From JAOPZW01 sp963835295 (GTDB taxonomy: Bacteria; Actinomycetota; Thermoleophilia; Solirubrobacterales; Solirubrobacteraceae): a stretch of 64,000 nt of DNA. This document shows positions 17,623 to 28,522 of this stretch, in pieces. The position numbers were made by a program, and so were the translations under genes. A model generated the notes under the pieces. The model saw only the letters and a program-made list of their open reading frames with translations, was not told the DNA's origin and ran no database searches. The stretch spans positions 682,001 to 746,000 of the forward strand of contig CAWIEX010000010.1 of NCBI GenBank assembly GCA_963835295.1. The letters are read 5' to 3'. Positions within the stretch are counted from its first letter, which is position 1; every line of letters starts with the position of its first letter.

Positions 17623-19080
17623 ATGGCCGAGGAGGAAGGCTCCGAGCTCCTCGCGACGCGGCGGGCGAAGCTCGAGCGCCTTCGCGCCGACGGCATCGAG
17701 CCGTTCCCGTACGCCTACGCGGGGGTGACGCCGATCAGCGCCGTCCAGGCGGCGCACGCCGACCTGCCCGCCGGCGAGGACACCGAGGCGCGCTACCGGC
17801 TGGCCGGGCGCCTGCACGCCCGCCGCGGCCAGGGCAAGATGGCCTTCCTCGACCTCGACGACCGCTCGGGTCGCATCCAGCTGCAGGCCCGGGTCGACGT
17901 GCTCGGCGACGAGGCGATGGCGCGGCTGCTCGACCTCGACCTCGGCGACATCGTCGGCGTGGAGGGCGTCGCCTTCCGCTCCCGGCGCGGCGAGCTGTCG
18001 CTGCGCGTCGAGGCCTTCGAGCTGCTGGCCAAGAGCTTGCGCCCGCCACCCGACAAGTTCCACGGCCTGCAGGACGTCGAGACGCGCTTTCGCCATCGCG
18101 AGCTCGACCTGATCGCCAACGAGGAGTCGCGGGGGGTGTTCCTCGCGCGCGCCCGGGTCGTCAGCGCGATCCGCGCCTACCTCGACGGGCAGGGGTTCGT
18201 CGAGGTCGAGACCCCGATCCTGCAGCCGCTCTACGGCGGGGCGATGGCGCGACCGTTCGTCACCCACCACAACGCGCTCGACCGCGACCTCTACCTGCGC
18301 ATCGCCACCGAGCTCTACCTCAAGCGCCTGATCGTCGGTGGCCTCGAGCGCGTCTACGAGATCGGCAAGAACTTCCGCAACGAGGGCATCTCGTTCAAGC
18401 ACAACCCCGAGTTCACGGTGGTCGAGTGGTACGAGGCCTACGCGGACTACGAGGACGTCATGCGCCGCGTCGAGGAGCTGCTGCCGCGCGTCGCGCAGGC
18501 GGCGGGCTACGACGGTGAGATCGACTTCACGCCGCCCTACCGGCGCGTCACGCTGCGCGACGCGATCCACGAGGGGACCGGGATCGACGTGCTCGAGCTG
18601 CGCGACCGCGACGCGCTGGCGGCCGCGATCGCCGCGTCGGGCTCGGACATGCCGACCGACGGGCTGAGCTGGCCCGAGCTGGTCGACGACCTGTTCTCGA
18701 AGGTCGTCGAGCCGACGCTGGTGGCGCCCACCTTCGTGATCGACTTCCCCAAGGAGATCTCGCCGCTGGCCAAGGACCACCGCTCGCAGCCCGGGCTGGT
18801 CGAGCGCTTCGAGGCCTTCGCCGGCGGCATGGAGCTGGCCAACGCCTTCTCGGAGCTCAACGACCCCGACGAGCAGCGCGCCCGCTTCGAGGCCCAACGG
18901 CGCTTCGCCGACGAGGGCCACGAGGAGGCCATGCCCTTCGACGAGGCCTACCTGCTGGCGCTCGAGCAGGGCCTGCCGCCCACGGGCGGGATCGGCATCG
19001 GCGTCGACCGGCTCGTGATGCTGCTCACCGGCAAGCGCACGATCCGGGAGGTCGTGCTCTTCCCGGCCATGCGCGACTGA
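17623..19080 (+). CDS. lysS: Lysine--tRNA ligase (class II)
   Basis: LysS charges tRNA-Lys with lysine using ATP. The 485-residue product has an N-terminal OB-fold anticodon domain ('YRLAGRLHARRGQGKMAFLDLDDRSGRIQLQ') and the class II catalytic core. Motif 1 begins near 'FLARARVVSAIRAYL', motif 2 is FRNEGISFKHNPEFTVVEWY and motif 3 is GIGIGVDRLVMLL. The length fits the bacterial class II enzyme. It begins seven bases after greA and is followed after six bases by a lipoprotein peptidase gene. Confidence 0.96.
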   Translation: MAEEEGSELLATRRAKLERLRADGIEPFPYAYAGVTPISAVQAAHADLPAGEDTEARYRLAGRLHARRGQGKMAFLDLDDRSGRIQLQARVDVLGDEAMARLLDLDLGDIVGVEGVAFRSRRGELSLRVEAFELLAKSLRPPPDKFHGLQDVETRFRHRELDLIANEESRGVFLARARVVSAIRAYLDGQGFVEVETPILQPLYGGAMARPFVTHHNALDRDLYLRIATELYLKRLIVGGLERVYEIGKNFRNEGISFKHNPEFTVVEWYEAYADYEDVMRRVEELLPRVAQAAGYDGEIDFTPPYRRVTLRDAIHEGTGIDVLELRDRDALAAAIAASGSDMPTDGLSWPELVDDLFSKVVEPTLVAPTFVIDFPKEISPLAKDHRSQPGLVERFEAFAGGMELANAFSELNDPDEQRARFEAQRRFADEGHEEAMPFDEAYLLALEQGLPPTGGIGIGVDRLVMLLTGKRTIREVVLFPAMRD

Positions 19081-19086
19081 GCGCCG

Positions 19087-20499
19087 ATGCGCCGCGTCGC
19101 CCTCATCGCCGTCGCCCTCGCGATGGCGGCGTGCGGGGGCGCAGGCGGGGGCAGCGACGCCGCGCACTCGACGAGCACAGCGGCGAAGCCGCGGCAGCAG
19201 TCCCCGCCCGCCGGGCCGCCGCCGCGCCTGACCGTCTCGCATCCGTGCGACAACGCGAAGGGCTTCACGTGCTCGACGCTGCTCGTCGCGCTCGACCACT
19301 CCGGGCGCACGCCCGGCGACCTGCGCCTGGCCGTGGCAGCGGCCAACAACGCCGATGCGCCCAAGGGCGTGCTCGTCGCCCTCACCGGCGGTCCCGGTCA
19401 GGGCGGCGTCGCCTTCGTCCCGCGCTCGCGGGTGCGCATGCGCGCGCTGCTGCACGACTACCGCCTGGTCATGTTCGACCAGCGCGGCACGGGCGCGGCG
19501 GCGCTGCGCTGCCCGGCGCTCCAGCGCGCGGTCGGCACCTCTGACCTCACGGTCCCGCCGCCCGGCTCGGTCGAGGCCTGCGCGCGCGCCCTCGGCCCGC
19601 AGCGGCGCTTCTACTCGACGGCCGACACCGTCGCCGACCTCGAGGCGCTGCGCGTCGCGCTGGGGGCCGACAAGCTCACGCTCGACGGCGTCTCCTACGG
19701 GACCTTCGTGGCCGAGCGCTACGCGATCGCCCACCCCGACCACGTGGCGAGGCTCGTGCTCGACTCGGTCGTGCCGGCGGCCGGCCTCGACGGCCTCGAG
19801 GTCGACGGCCTGCGCGAGACCGCGCGGGTGCTGCGGGCCGTGTGCCGCGCCCAGCACTGCCCCGGCGACCCGGCGGCCGACCTCGCTGCCGTGGTGCGCG
19901 CCCGCCACCATGGGGTCGGTGGGCCTGAGATCGACGACACGCTCGTCGCGCTCAGCGTCGGCGCGCCAAGCTTCCCCGGTGTGCTCGCCGCGCTGCGCGA
20001 GGCCCGCGCCGGGCATCCCCAGCACCTCGAGCGGCTCGTGCGCATCGTGCGCCGAGCTCAGCGCGCACCCGCGCAGGTGCTCAGCCAGGGGCTGCACGCC
20101 GCGACGCTGTGCGCCGACACGCGCTCGCCGTGGGGCGGGGCGGGCGCGCCGCTCGCGGGCCGCGAGGCCGCGCTGAGAAAGGCCGCGGCAGCGGCCCCGG
20201 ACCCGTCGCCCTACGACCGCGCGACCATCGTGGGCAACGGCTACGCGCAGCTGTGCCTGCGCTGGCCGCCCACCCCGCCGCCCCCGGCCCCTCGCACCGG
20301 CGACCTGCCGGCGGTGCCCACGCTGCTGCTGGCCGGCGACCGCGACCTCTCGACGCCGCTGCCGTGGGCGCGCGAGCAGGCCGCGCACACTCCGAACGGC
20401 AAGCTCGTGGTCGTCCGCGGCTCAGGGCACTCCGTGCAGTCGCGGGCGCCGGGCGGCGAGGGCCGCCGCGCCGTGCAGCGCTTCCTGCTGGGCTCCTGA
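19087..20499 (+). CDS. Secreted S33-family peptidase (TAP-like), probable lipoprotein
   Basis: This is a 470-residue exported alpha/beta hydrolase. The N-terminus is a signal peptide ending in a lipobox-like 'AMAACGG' with Cys16, then a Ser/Gly/Pro linker. The fold shows 'GVLVALTGGPGQGG', the nucleophile elbow GVSYGT, an acid in 'LLAGDRDLSTPLPW' and the catalytic His in 'RGSGHSVQSR'. That arrangement and the C-terminal region match secreted tripeptidyl-aminopeptidase-like enzymes of actinobacteria, which trim short peptides outside the cell. It follows lysS closely, but a shared function is not implied. A perfect inverted repeat follows the stop. Confidence 0.88.
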   Translation: MRRVALIAVALAMAACGGAGGGSDAAHSTSTAAKPRQQSPPAGPPPRLTVSHPCDNAKGFTCSTLLVALDHSGRTPGDLRLAVAAANNADAPKGVLVALTGGPGQGGVAFVPRSRVRMRALLHDYRLVMFDQRGTGAAALRCPALQRAVGTSDLTVPPPGSVEACARALGPQRRFYSTADTVADLEALRVALGADKLTLDGVSYGTFVAERYAIAHPDHVARLVLDSVVPAAGLDGLEVDGLRETARVLRAVCRAQHCPGDPAADLAAVVRARHHGVGGPEIDDTLVALSVGAPSFPGVLAALREARAGHPQHLERLVRIVRRAQRAPAQVLSQGLHAATLCADTRSPWGGAGAPLAGREAALRKAAAAAPDPSPYDRATIVGNGYAQLCLRWPPTPPPPAPRTGDLPAVPTLLLAGDRDLSTPLPWAREQAAHTPNGKLVVVRGSGHSVQSRAPGGEGRRAVQRFLLGS

Positions 20500-20503
20500 A
20501 GGG

Positions 20504-20553
20504 GTCGAACGTCGGTCTTCCCACCTCGGGAGGGGGTAGGACCGACGTTCGAC
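20504..20553. terminator. Perfect 14-bp inverted repeat downstream of the peptidase gene
   Basis: GTCGAACGTCGGTC at 20504-20517 is matched by its exact reverse complement at 20540-20553, with a 22-base loop. The strong stem lies four bases after the stop codon. There is no T-run, so it is either a factor-dependent terminator, an mRNA-stabilising hairpin or a protein-binding site. Confidence 0.5.
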
Positions 20554-20559
20554 GGGCTG

Positions 20560-20723
20560 GGCTAGGCTCGCGCCGTGGTCGAGCGCTACAACGGGGATGC
20601 TCGCCAGGCGGTCAGCGACGCCCAGCACGAGGCCGTCACCAGGCTAGGCTCGCGCCGTGTTCGAGCGCTACACCGGGGATGCTCGCCAGGCGGTCATTCA
20701 CGCCCAGGACGAGGCGCGTGCCC
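20560..20723 (+). repeat. 82-bp tandem duplication of a gene start
   Basis: Two adjacent 82-base units begin at 20560 and 20642, each opening with GGCTAGGCTCGCGCCGTG and continuing with a ClpC-like coding start (GTG, V/F-ERY-GDARQAV). They differ at a few positions. The second unit leads into the longer ClpC N-domain remnant. The duplication is direct and in tandem, as expected of replication slippage. Confidence 0.75.
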
Positions 20724-20950
20724 TGCGCAGCGGAATGATCGGCACCGGCCACTTGCTGCTCGGCGTGCTGCGGGTTCTGCCCGTGACGCAGGTGAGCGCT
20801 GACGACGTCCGCGCTGCGCTCGGCGCGGCGACTCCGAGATCGATTTCCATCACGCCCCGGGCCGTTCACCGACGGGCGCCAGGAGCGGGCGCTCGAGGCC
20901 GCGTGCCGGAACGCACGCTCGTGCGCGCTTGGACATTCGTGCGCGCTTTG
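20657..20950 (+). pseudogene. Decayed ClpC N-terminal-domain gene
   Basis: The reading from GTG 20657 begins 'FERYTGDARQAVIHAQDEA' and continues 'MIGTGHLLLGVLRV', clearly related to the first Clp-N repeat of the intact clpC starting at 21988 (FERFTERARQVVVLAQEEA...IGTEHILLGLLRE). About 15 residues are missing after 'VLRV'. Past 'ITPRA' the similarity moves to another frame (near 20860, 'FTDGRQERALEAACRNA'), so a frameshift has broken it. A partial extra copy of the start lies at 20577. It is either a dead stand-alone ClpN gene or a duplicated clpC end. No ATPase part is present. Confidence 0.7.
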
Positions 20951-20962
20951 TACGATCGGTGC

Positions 20963-21560
20963 ATGCTCAGCGCGCAGTGCGTCCTGAGTCGCGACGGCAT
21001 CACCATCAGCGACGTCACCTGCCGCCACGAGCCGGGGCCGGGGCGAGCGTCGAGCACGCGGGCGGCCATGCGCTCGTCTTCGTGCGGCGCGGATGCTTCG
21101 TGCGCAGCTCAGACGGCGTAGAGGCGTTGCTCGACCCCACCGTCGGCTACTGCGTGAACCCCGGCGAGGAGCAGCGCTACGACCACCCGCACGAGCACGG
21201 CGACGACTGCACGGCGGTCTTCCTCAGCGCGGCCCTGGTCGCGTCGCTGTGGGGAGGCGACCAGATTTTGCCCGCGGGCCCTTTCCCACCGGTGCGGGCG
21301 TCGACCTCGACCACCGGTTGCTGCTGGCGGCCACACGCGAAGGCCGCACCCGGCACGAGCTGGTCGAGCGGGCGATCGCCCTGAGCGCCCGCGCGCTCGA
21401 GCGGTCCGATCCGCGGCGGGTGGCCGCCGATCCCGAGGCACCACGCTCAGCGGCCTGGACCCGGCGCGGCTGCGCGACGTGGCGCTGCGCCACCTCGTGG
21501 AGCCCGCCCGCGCGCTTCGATCTCGCGACCGCCGAATCTCCGCGCGGCGGCGGCACCGAC
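20963..21560 (+). pseudogene. Broken AraC-like regulator (cupin sensor part)
   Basis: Starting at ATG 20963, three frames read in succession give one plausible protein: 'MLSAQCVLSRDGITISDVTC', then 'GASVEHAGGHALVFVRRGCFVR...YCVNPGEEQRYDHPHEHGDDCTAVFLS', then 'VDLDHRLLLAATREGRTRHELVERAIALSARALE'. The shifts are near 21040 and 21285. The middle part resembles the cupin-like sensor domain of AraC-family regulators. I could not find an intact C-terminal HTH, so the gene is probably non-functional. From about 21560 to 21790 I see no supported gene. Confidence 0.6.
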
Positions 21561-21855
21561 CCGTGCCCGTATGGCTCGGGCACCGCGACCTGCGCCGATC
21601 GGCGACCTGGCGACCATCCGCGCGTCGACGCGGTGGCTGCTGCTGGCGATCCTGGGGCGTGCGGACGGAGACGGAGCCGTGCTCCTGCGCCAGCACGGCC
21701 TCGACGAGGCTGGCCGTCCGCGCCGCGCTCGGCGGGCCGTGATGGAGCGCCGACGGCGTAGTTCGCGCACTCTGCGGGAAGGCCTCATCCATGGCGCGGG
21801 GGGCCGCAGGTACGTTGGTAGACTGACTCATGGCCTGCCAGCAACAACCGATCGA

Positions 21856-21919
21856 CTCATCCTCCAGGCGGTTTCGACCGAAGAGATGAGTGGTCGGGCG
21901 ATATCCCGTCCCGCCGACC
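21856..21919 (+). promoter_or_regulatory. clpC: Structured leader upstream of clpC
   Basis: Two adjacent hairpins lie 70-130 bases before the clpC start. The first pairs ACTCATC (21856-21862) with GATGAGT (21886-21892) and encloses a CGGT-TTCG-ACCG hairpin with a UUCG tetraloop. The second pairs GGTCGG (21893-21898) with CCGACC (21914-21919). They suggest a folded 5' leader. I could not identify a CtsR, HspR or ClgR operator with confidence. Confidence 0.4.
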
Positions 21920-21987
21920 ATCCCCAAGGACCAAGCATCGACCGAGGCTGACGCTTCAACCCGCACAGCAGGAAGGACCAGCAGCAC

Positions 21988-24579
<2,592 letters not shown>

Positions 24580-24585
24580 CCTACT

Positions 24586-24609
24586 GAGGGCCGCCGCGAG
24601 GCGGCCCTC
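24586..24609 (+). terminator. Intrinsic terminator after clpC
   Basis: GAGGGCCGCC at 24586-24595 pairs perfectly with GGCGGCCCTC at 24600-24609 across a GCGA tetraloop. The following sequence is pyrimidine-rich (ACTCGTCTCCCTCCTT). It lies seven bases after the clpC stop and is the strongest terminator in the window. Confidence 0.85.
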
Positions 24610-24642
24610 ACTCGTCTCCCTCCTTGTAGGCTCACGCGCCAA

Positions 24643-25034
24643 ATGGACCCTGCGCGCCTGAAGAAGATCCCGGTCTTCGCCGACCTCAGCGACGAGGAGC
24701 GAGACCACATCGCGGCCCTCGCGGCCGAGGTCTCGGTGCCCGACGGCAAGGAGCTCGTGCGCGAGGGCGACTACTCCTACGACGTCCTGGCCATCGAGGA
24801 GGGCACGGCGAGCGTCGGCCGCCATGGCGAGCACATCGCCGACCTGGCGCCGGGGACGTGTTCGGCGAGATGGGCGTGCTCAGGCGCGAGCAGCGCAACG
24901 CCACGGTCGTCGCCACCTCGCCGATGCTGCTCGTGACGCTCACCAGCTGGGACGTCCGCCGCCTGCAGAAGACCGCGCCCAACGCTGTCGATCACCTGCG
25001 CGAGGTCGTGGCGCAGCGCAGCGACCAGGCCTGA
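24643..25034 (+). pseudogene. Cyclic nucleotide-binding domain protein, frameshifted
   Basis: The first frame reads 'LKKIPVFADLSDEERDHIAALAAEVSVPDGKELVREGDYSYDVLAIEEGTASV...IADLAPG', a typical cNMP-binding (Crp-like sensor) domain. It then leaves frame; the next frame continues exactly as expected, 'GDVFGEMGVLRREQRNATVVATSPMLLVTLTSWDVRRL'. One G appears to be missing in the GGGG at 24852-24855. Corrected, the product is about 130 residues with no DNA-binding domain. Such stand-alone domains sense cAMP or act as structural modules. The deletion is in a G-run, so a sequence error is as likely as a dead gene. Confidence 0.8.
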
Positions 25035-25061
25035 CGCGCCTCGCCAGGCAGACTGTGTGGC

Positions 25062-25274
25062 GTGGAGGCCAGCGAGGTCGTCATCAAGGTCCGCGACAAC
25101 GGTCCCTACAAGGTCACCGGGCCGGTGACCATCGTCGACGCCGAGGGCAACCGCTTCGACGTGCCCGAGGGGACGATCGCGCTGTGCCGCTGTGGGCAGT
25201 CGCAGACCAAGCCGTTCTGCGACGCCTCCCATCGCGCGTCGGGCTTCGATGCGTGCGAGCGCGCGGGCGCGTAG
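25062..25274 (+). CDS. CDGSH-type iron-sulfur protein
   Basis: This 70-residue protein carries a CDGSH cluster motif reading CRCGQSQTKPFCDASH (residues about 42-57), with the three Cys and one His that hold a 2Fe-2S cluster in mitoNEET-like proteins. The usual Gly of CDG is Ala, a tolerated position. The N-terminal 'DNGPYKVTGPVTIVDAEGNRF' is also typical of the bacterial members. Start is GTG. Role is electron transfer or redox sensing by analogy; partners are unknown. Confidence 0.9.
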   Translation: MEASEVVIKVRDNGPYKVTGPVTIVDAEGNRFDVPEGTIALCRCGQSQTKPFCDASHRASGFDACERAGA

Positions 25275-25286
25275 CCTGTCGCGCCC

Positions 25287-25799
25287 ATGAACGGTCCACG
25301 CCTGCTCCTGCTCGCGGCGCTCGTCGCCCTGGCCGCCCCCGCGAGCGCCTCCGCCGCCGACCTCGTCATCAAGGTCCGCAACAAGCATGTCTCGTCGCTC
25401 GGCGGCTTCAGGGCGAGCGGCAGCCATGGCACCCTGCGCAACGCGATCAAGGCGTGGGGCAGGCCGTCGACGCGAAGAAGCGGAGGCGGAGGCTTCTGCG
25501 ACGTGAACTGGTCGACGGTCGGCGTGAGGGCGGTCTTCAGGTCGGGCTGCGGCGACACCTCGCGCATCCAGTGGGCCAGGCTGCGCTCCAAGCGCTGGGC
25601 CACCGAGCGCGGGCTGCACGTCGGCGATCCCACGGCGAAGCTCAAGCAGCTCTACCCCGACGCCAAGTTCACCGTCGGCGCCTTCTGGCTCTACCAGGCC
25701 TACGACGCGTTCGTGCAGGGCGACGCGCCGATCGTCACCGCGCAGATGAAGGGCGGCGCGGTCGACTTCATCCGAGCCGACGTGAACCCGCCCACGTGA
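25287..25799 (+). CDS. Secreted protein of unknown function
   Basis: The 170-residue product has a clear signal peptide (MNGPRLLLLAALVALAAPASASAA, cleavage near residue 24). The mature part has two Cys (FCDVNW and RSGCGD) that may form a disulfide, plus a segment 'GLHVGDPTAKLKQLYPDAK' of the type seen in bacterial proteins that gauge gene-family 'calcium/peptide' domains, though I cannot assign it. It overlaps the next gene by four bases (GTGA). Function is unknown. Confidence 0.7.
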   Translation: MNGPRLLLLAALVALAAPASASAADLVIKVRNKHVSSLGGFRASGSHGTLRNAIKAWGRPSTRRSGGGGFCDVNWSTVGVRAVFRSGCGDTSRIQWARLRSKRWATERGLHVGDPTAKLKQLYPDAKFTVGAFWLYQAYDAFVQGDAPIVTAQMKGGAVDFIRADVNPPT

Positions 25800-26866
25800 C
25801 GCAGCGAGGCGACTCGACGCGGGCCGCTCACGCCGGGCTGCCCGAGGGCGCCGACGGCGAGCCCTTCCTGCCCGGGCCGACCTTCGCGGCGCCCTACCAC
25901 CTCGCCGGCCCCGCCGACGCCTCGCGCTTCAACTACGGGCGCTACGACAACCCCACGTGGGCGCGGCTCGAAGCCGCGCTCGGCGAGCTCGAGGGCGCCC
26001 AGAGCGTGGTCTTCGCCGCCGGGATGGCGGCGGTCAGCGCCGTCGTCATCCCCACGCTGCACACGGGCGACGTGCTCGTCGCGCCCTCCGACGCCTACCC
26101 GGGGATACGCGCCATCGCGCGCGACGTGCTCGAGCCCAACGGCGTCGAGGTCCGCCTGGTGCCCACCGGCGACGAGGCGGTGCGCGCGGCGTTGCCGGGC
26201 GCCACGCTCGTGTGGCTCGAGTCACCCTCCAACCCGGGGCTCGTCGTCCTCGACCTGCCCGCGCTGATCGCCGAGGCGCACGCCGCCGGGGCGGTCGTGG
26301 CCGTCGACAACACCCTCGCGGGACCGCTGCGCCAGCGCCCGCTCGAGCTCGGGGCGGAGTACTCGGTGATGAGCGCCTCCAAGCACCTCGCCGGCCACAG
26401 CGACCTCATCATGGGCGCCGTCGCGGTGGCCGACGACGAGCGCGCGAAGGCGCTGCGCGAGTGGCGGATCGCCACGGGCTCGATCCCGGGACCGTTCGAG
26501 GCCTGGCTGGCGCACCGCTCGCTGGCGACGCTGGGACTGCGCCTCGAGCGCCAGGAGGCCAACGCGCGGGCGCTGTTGGGCGCCCTGCGCGCCCGCGACG
26601 ACGTCACCGACGTGCGCTGGCCGGGCGTGGGCTCGGTGATCTGCTTCGACGTTGGCTCGCAGGCCCGTGCCGACGCCTTCCTGGGGGCCTGTGAGGTCGT
26701 GGCGGCGGCCACGAGCTTCGGCGGGCTGCACGCCAGCGCCGAGCGCCGCGCGCGCTGGGGCAGCGACGACGTCGGCGAGGGCTTCATCCGCTTCAACACC
26801 GGCATCGAGGACACGCCCGACCTCGTGGCCGACGTCGAGCGCGCGCTCGAGCTCACCCGACCCTGA
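25796..26866 (+). CDS. Trans-sulfuration family PLP enzyme (cystathionine gamma-lyase/synthase-like)
   Basis: This is a 356-residue Cys/Met-metabolism PLP enzyme. 'FNYGRYDNPTWARLEAALGELEGAQSVVFAAGMAA' opens the fold. The cofactor-binding 'VAVDNTLAGPLRQRPLELGAEYSVMSASKHLAGHSDLIMG' contains the Schiff-base Lys in SASKH. The C-terminal 'GFIRFNTGIEDTPDLVADVERAL' is standard. It starts at GTG overlapping the previous stop. Whether it makes or splits cystathionine, or acts on methionine, cannot be decided from these motifs. It lacks neighbours for methionine synthesis. Confidence 0.9.
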   Translation: MTQRGDSTRAAHAGLPEGADGEPFLPGPTFAAPYHLAGPADASRFNYGRYDNPTWARLEAALGELEGAQSVVFAAGMAAVSAVVIPTLHTGDVLVAPSDAYPGIRAIARDVLEPNGVEVRLVPTGDEAVRAALPGATLVWLESPSNPGLVVLDLPALIAEAHAAGAVVAVDNTLAGPLRQRPLELGAEYSVMSASKHLAGHSDLIMGAVAVADDERAKALREWRIATGSIPGPFEAWLAHRSLATLGLRLERQEANARALLGALRARDDVTDVRWPGVGSVICFDVGSQARADAFLGACEVVAAATSFGGLHASAERRARWGSDDVGEGFIRFNTGIEDTPDLVADVERALELTRP

Positions 26867-27509
26867 AGGCGGTGCCCCAGAGCAGGCAGGCGGCCTGCGG
26901 CCCAGGGCCGTTGTCCGTGCGCGCGGCGCCGGTGACGAGGACCGAGCGCCCCTTGGCCTCCATGACGAGCTCGAAGAGACCGTCGGCGCTGGCCAGGATC
27001 GAGACGGGCTGGCCCTTGGGGGCGCTGAACACGGCGGGTCGCTCACCGGCGCCGATGTCGCGCCCGAGCAGGCGCGAGACGTTGACGCCCTGGTTGACCG
27101 AGGCCGTGAAGTTGATCGAGGTGCGTGTCGTCTGCGTGCCCACGGTGGGGTCGACGTCGTCGCACTGCGCGTCGAAGCGCCCGATGCCCGGGACGATGAG
27201 CAGGGGCGTCGGGCGCCCGGCCTGGTTGTCGACCGTGCGCAGGTACTTCGAGAGCGTCTGGGTGCCGCCGCGCATGACCCCGTCGAGGAAGCGCGCGGGG
27301 ATCTGGCCCTTGCCGTTGCCGCCGGTCGAGGTCGCCACGAGCTTGCCGGCCGCCGAGCGCAGGGAGGCCTTGGCGCCGACCGCGCTTTTGCCGTCGACCG
27401 CACCGGCGTTGCGGGCGAAGTCGACCGCGGCGACGGCGGTGCCCGAGAGGGCGACGACGAGCGCGATGATGGCGACGACCATGGCGGGGGATGGCAGGCG
27501 AAGCTTCAC
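26853..27509 (-). CDS. Secreted protein with Solirubrobacterales-type N-terminus
   Basis: The 218-residue product begins 'KLRLPSPAMVVAIIALVVALSGTAVAA', a signal sequence style repeated across many secreted proteins of Thermoleophilia, followed by an 'NAGAVDGKSAVGAKASLRSAAGKLVATS' region. The rest is beta-rich with one CDDVD site and a final Cys. I chose GTG at 27509 because AAGGAGG lies five bases upstream. It is convergent with the PLP-enzyme gene (14-base overlap) and divergent from a hydrolase gene. Function is unknown; surface exposure is likely. Confidence 0.75.
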   Translation of the reverse strand: MKLRLPSPAMVVAIIALVVALSGTAVAAVDFARNAGAVDGKSAVGAKASLRSAAGKLVATSTGGNGKGQIPARFLDGVMRGGTQTLSKYLRTVDNQAGRPTPLLIVPGIGRFDAQCDDVDPTVGTQTTRTSINFTASVNQGVNVSRLLGRDIGAGERPAVFSAPKGQPVSILASADGLFELVMEAKGRSVLVTGAARTDNGPGPQAACLLWGTAFRVG

Positions 27510-27587
27510 GACGGCCTCCTTCGGCGTGGGGGCGACGGACCCTACTTTTCGGCCACCCGGCGAGCGCCGTGCTGGGTAGGGTGCCGC

Positions 27588-28482
27588 ATGGAGGGCCACA
27601 TGGAGGTGGGCGGGCACCGCACCTGGTACCGCGTCGTCGGCGACCTCGACCCCTCCGCGCGACAGGCGCCCGTGATCGTCTGCCATGGCGGCCCCGGCGC
27701 CACGCACGACTACGTCGCGCCGATCGCCGAGCAGCTGGAGGCCACCGGGCGGGCCTGCGTCCTCTACGACCAGCTCGGCAACGGGCGCTCGGACCACCTG
27801 CCCGACGCCGACCCGTCGTTCTGGACCGTCGAGCTCTTCGAGCGCGAGCTCACGGCTCTCGCCGATCACCTCGGCCTCGCCGAGCGCTACCACGTCGTCG
27901 GCCAGTCGTGGGGCGGCATGCTCGCGCTGCTGCACGCGCTCGAGCGCCCGGCCGGGCTGCTGAGCGTGGTCGCGGCCGACTCGCCGTCGTCGATCCCCGG
28001 CTTCGTCGCGGGCTGCAACGAGCTGCTTCGACGCGATGGACCCGGACGTGAGCTCGACGATCCGCGCGGGCGAGCGCAGCGGCGAGACCTCGACGCCGGA
28101 GTTCCAGGCCGCGGTCATGGAGTTCTACAAGCGCCACGTCTGCCGGGCCGACCGGTGGCCCGCGGCGGTCGTGCGCAGCTTCGAGGCGATGGAGAGCGAC
28201 CCGACGGTCTACGGGACCATGAACGGGCCGACCGAGTTCACCGTGGTGGGGACGATCCGCGACTTCGACATCACCGATCGCCTGACCGAGATCGAGGTCC
28301 CGGTCCTGCTCGTGTCCGGCGAGCACGACGAGGTCCGCCCGCACCTCACCGCGGCGATGCACGAGCGCCTGCGCCACGGCGAGCGGGTCGTCTTCGAAGA
28401 CTCCAGCCACATGCCGCACATCGAGGAGCCTGAGCGTTTCCTTGCCGTGGTGGAGGACTTCCTGGAGCGCTGCGAGGCGTAG
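27588..28482 (+). pseudogene. Proline iminopeptidase-type hydrolase, frameshifted
   Basis: The first frame gives the S33 features HGGPG (in 'VIVCHGGPGATHDYV') and the nucleophile elbow GQSWGG. After 'CNELLR' near 28030 the frame changes; the next frame supplies 'AMDPDVSSTIRAGE', the acid in 'LLVSGEHDEVRPH' and the catalytic His in 'EDSSHMPHIEEPERF'. A single inserted base (around 28030-28033) explains it. Corrected, the protein is about 298 residues, normal for proline iminopeptidase-like enzymes, with the full triad. It may be a sequence error rather than a dead gene. Confidence 0.85.
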
Positions 28483-28522
28483 CGCGGGTTGTTCGCCGCG
28501 GGCGTTCGTGGTGCCGCGCGGC

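Noticed and set aside
17593..20388. 931-codon minus-strand frame over lysS and the peptidase gene
   Set aside because: The plus strand carries canonical LysRS and S33 motifs; the antisense product has no family features.
21571..21951. 126-codon frame just upstream of clpC
   Set aside because: It overlaps the hairpin leader of clpC and has no domain or start signal.
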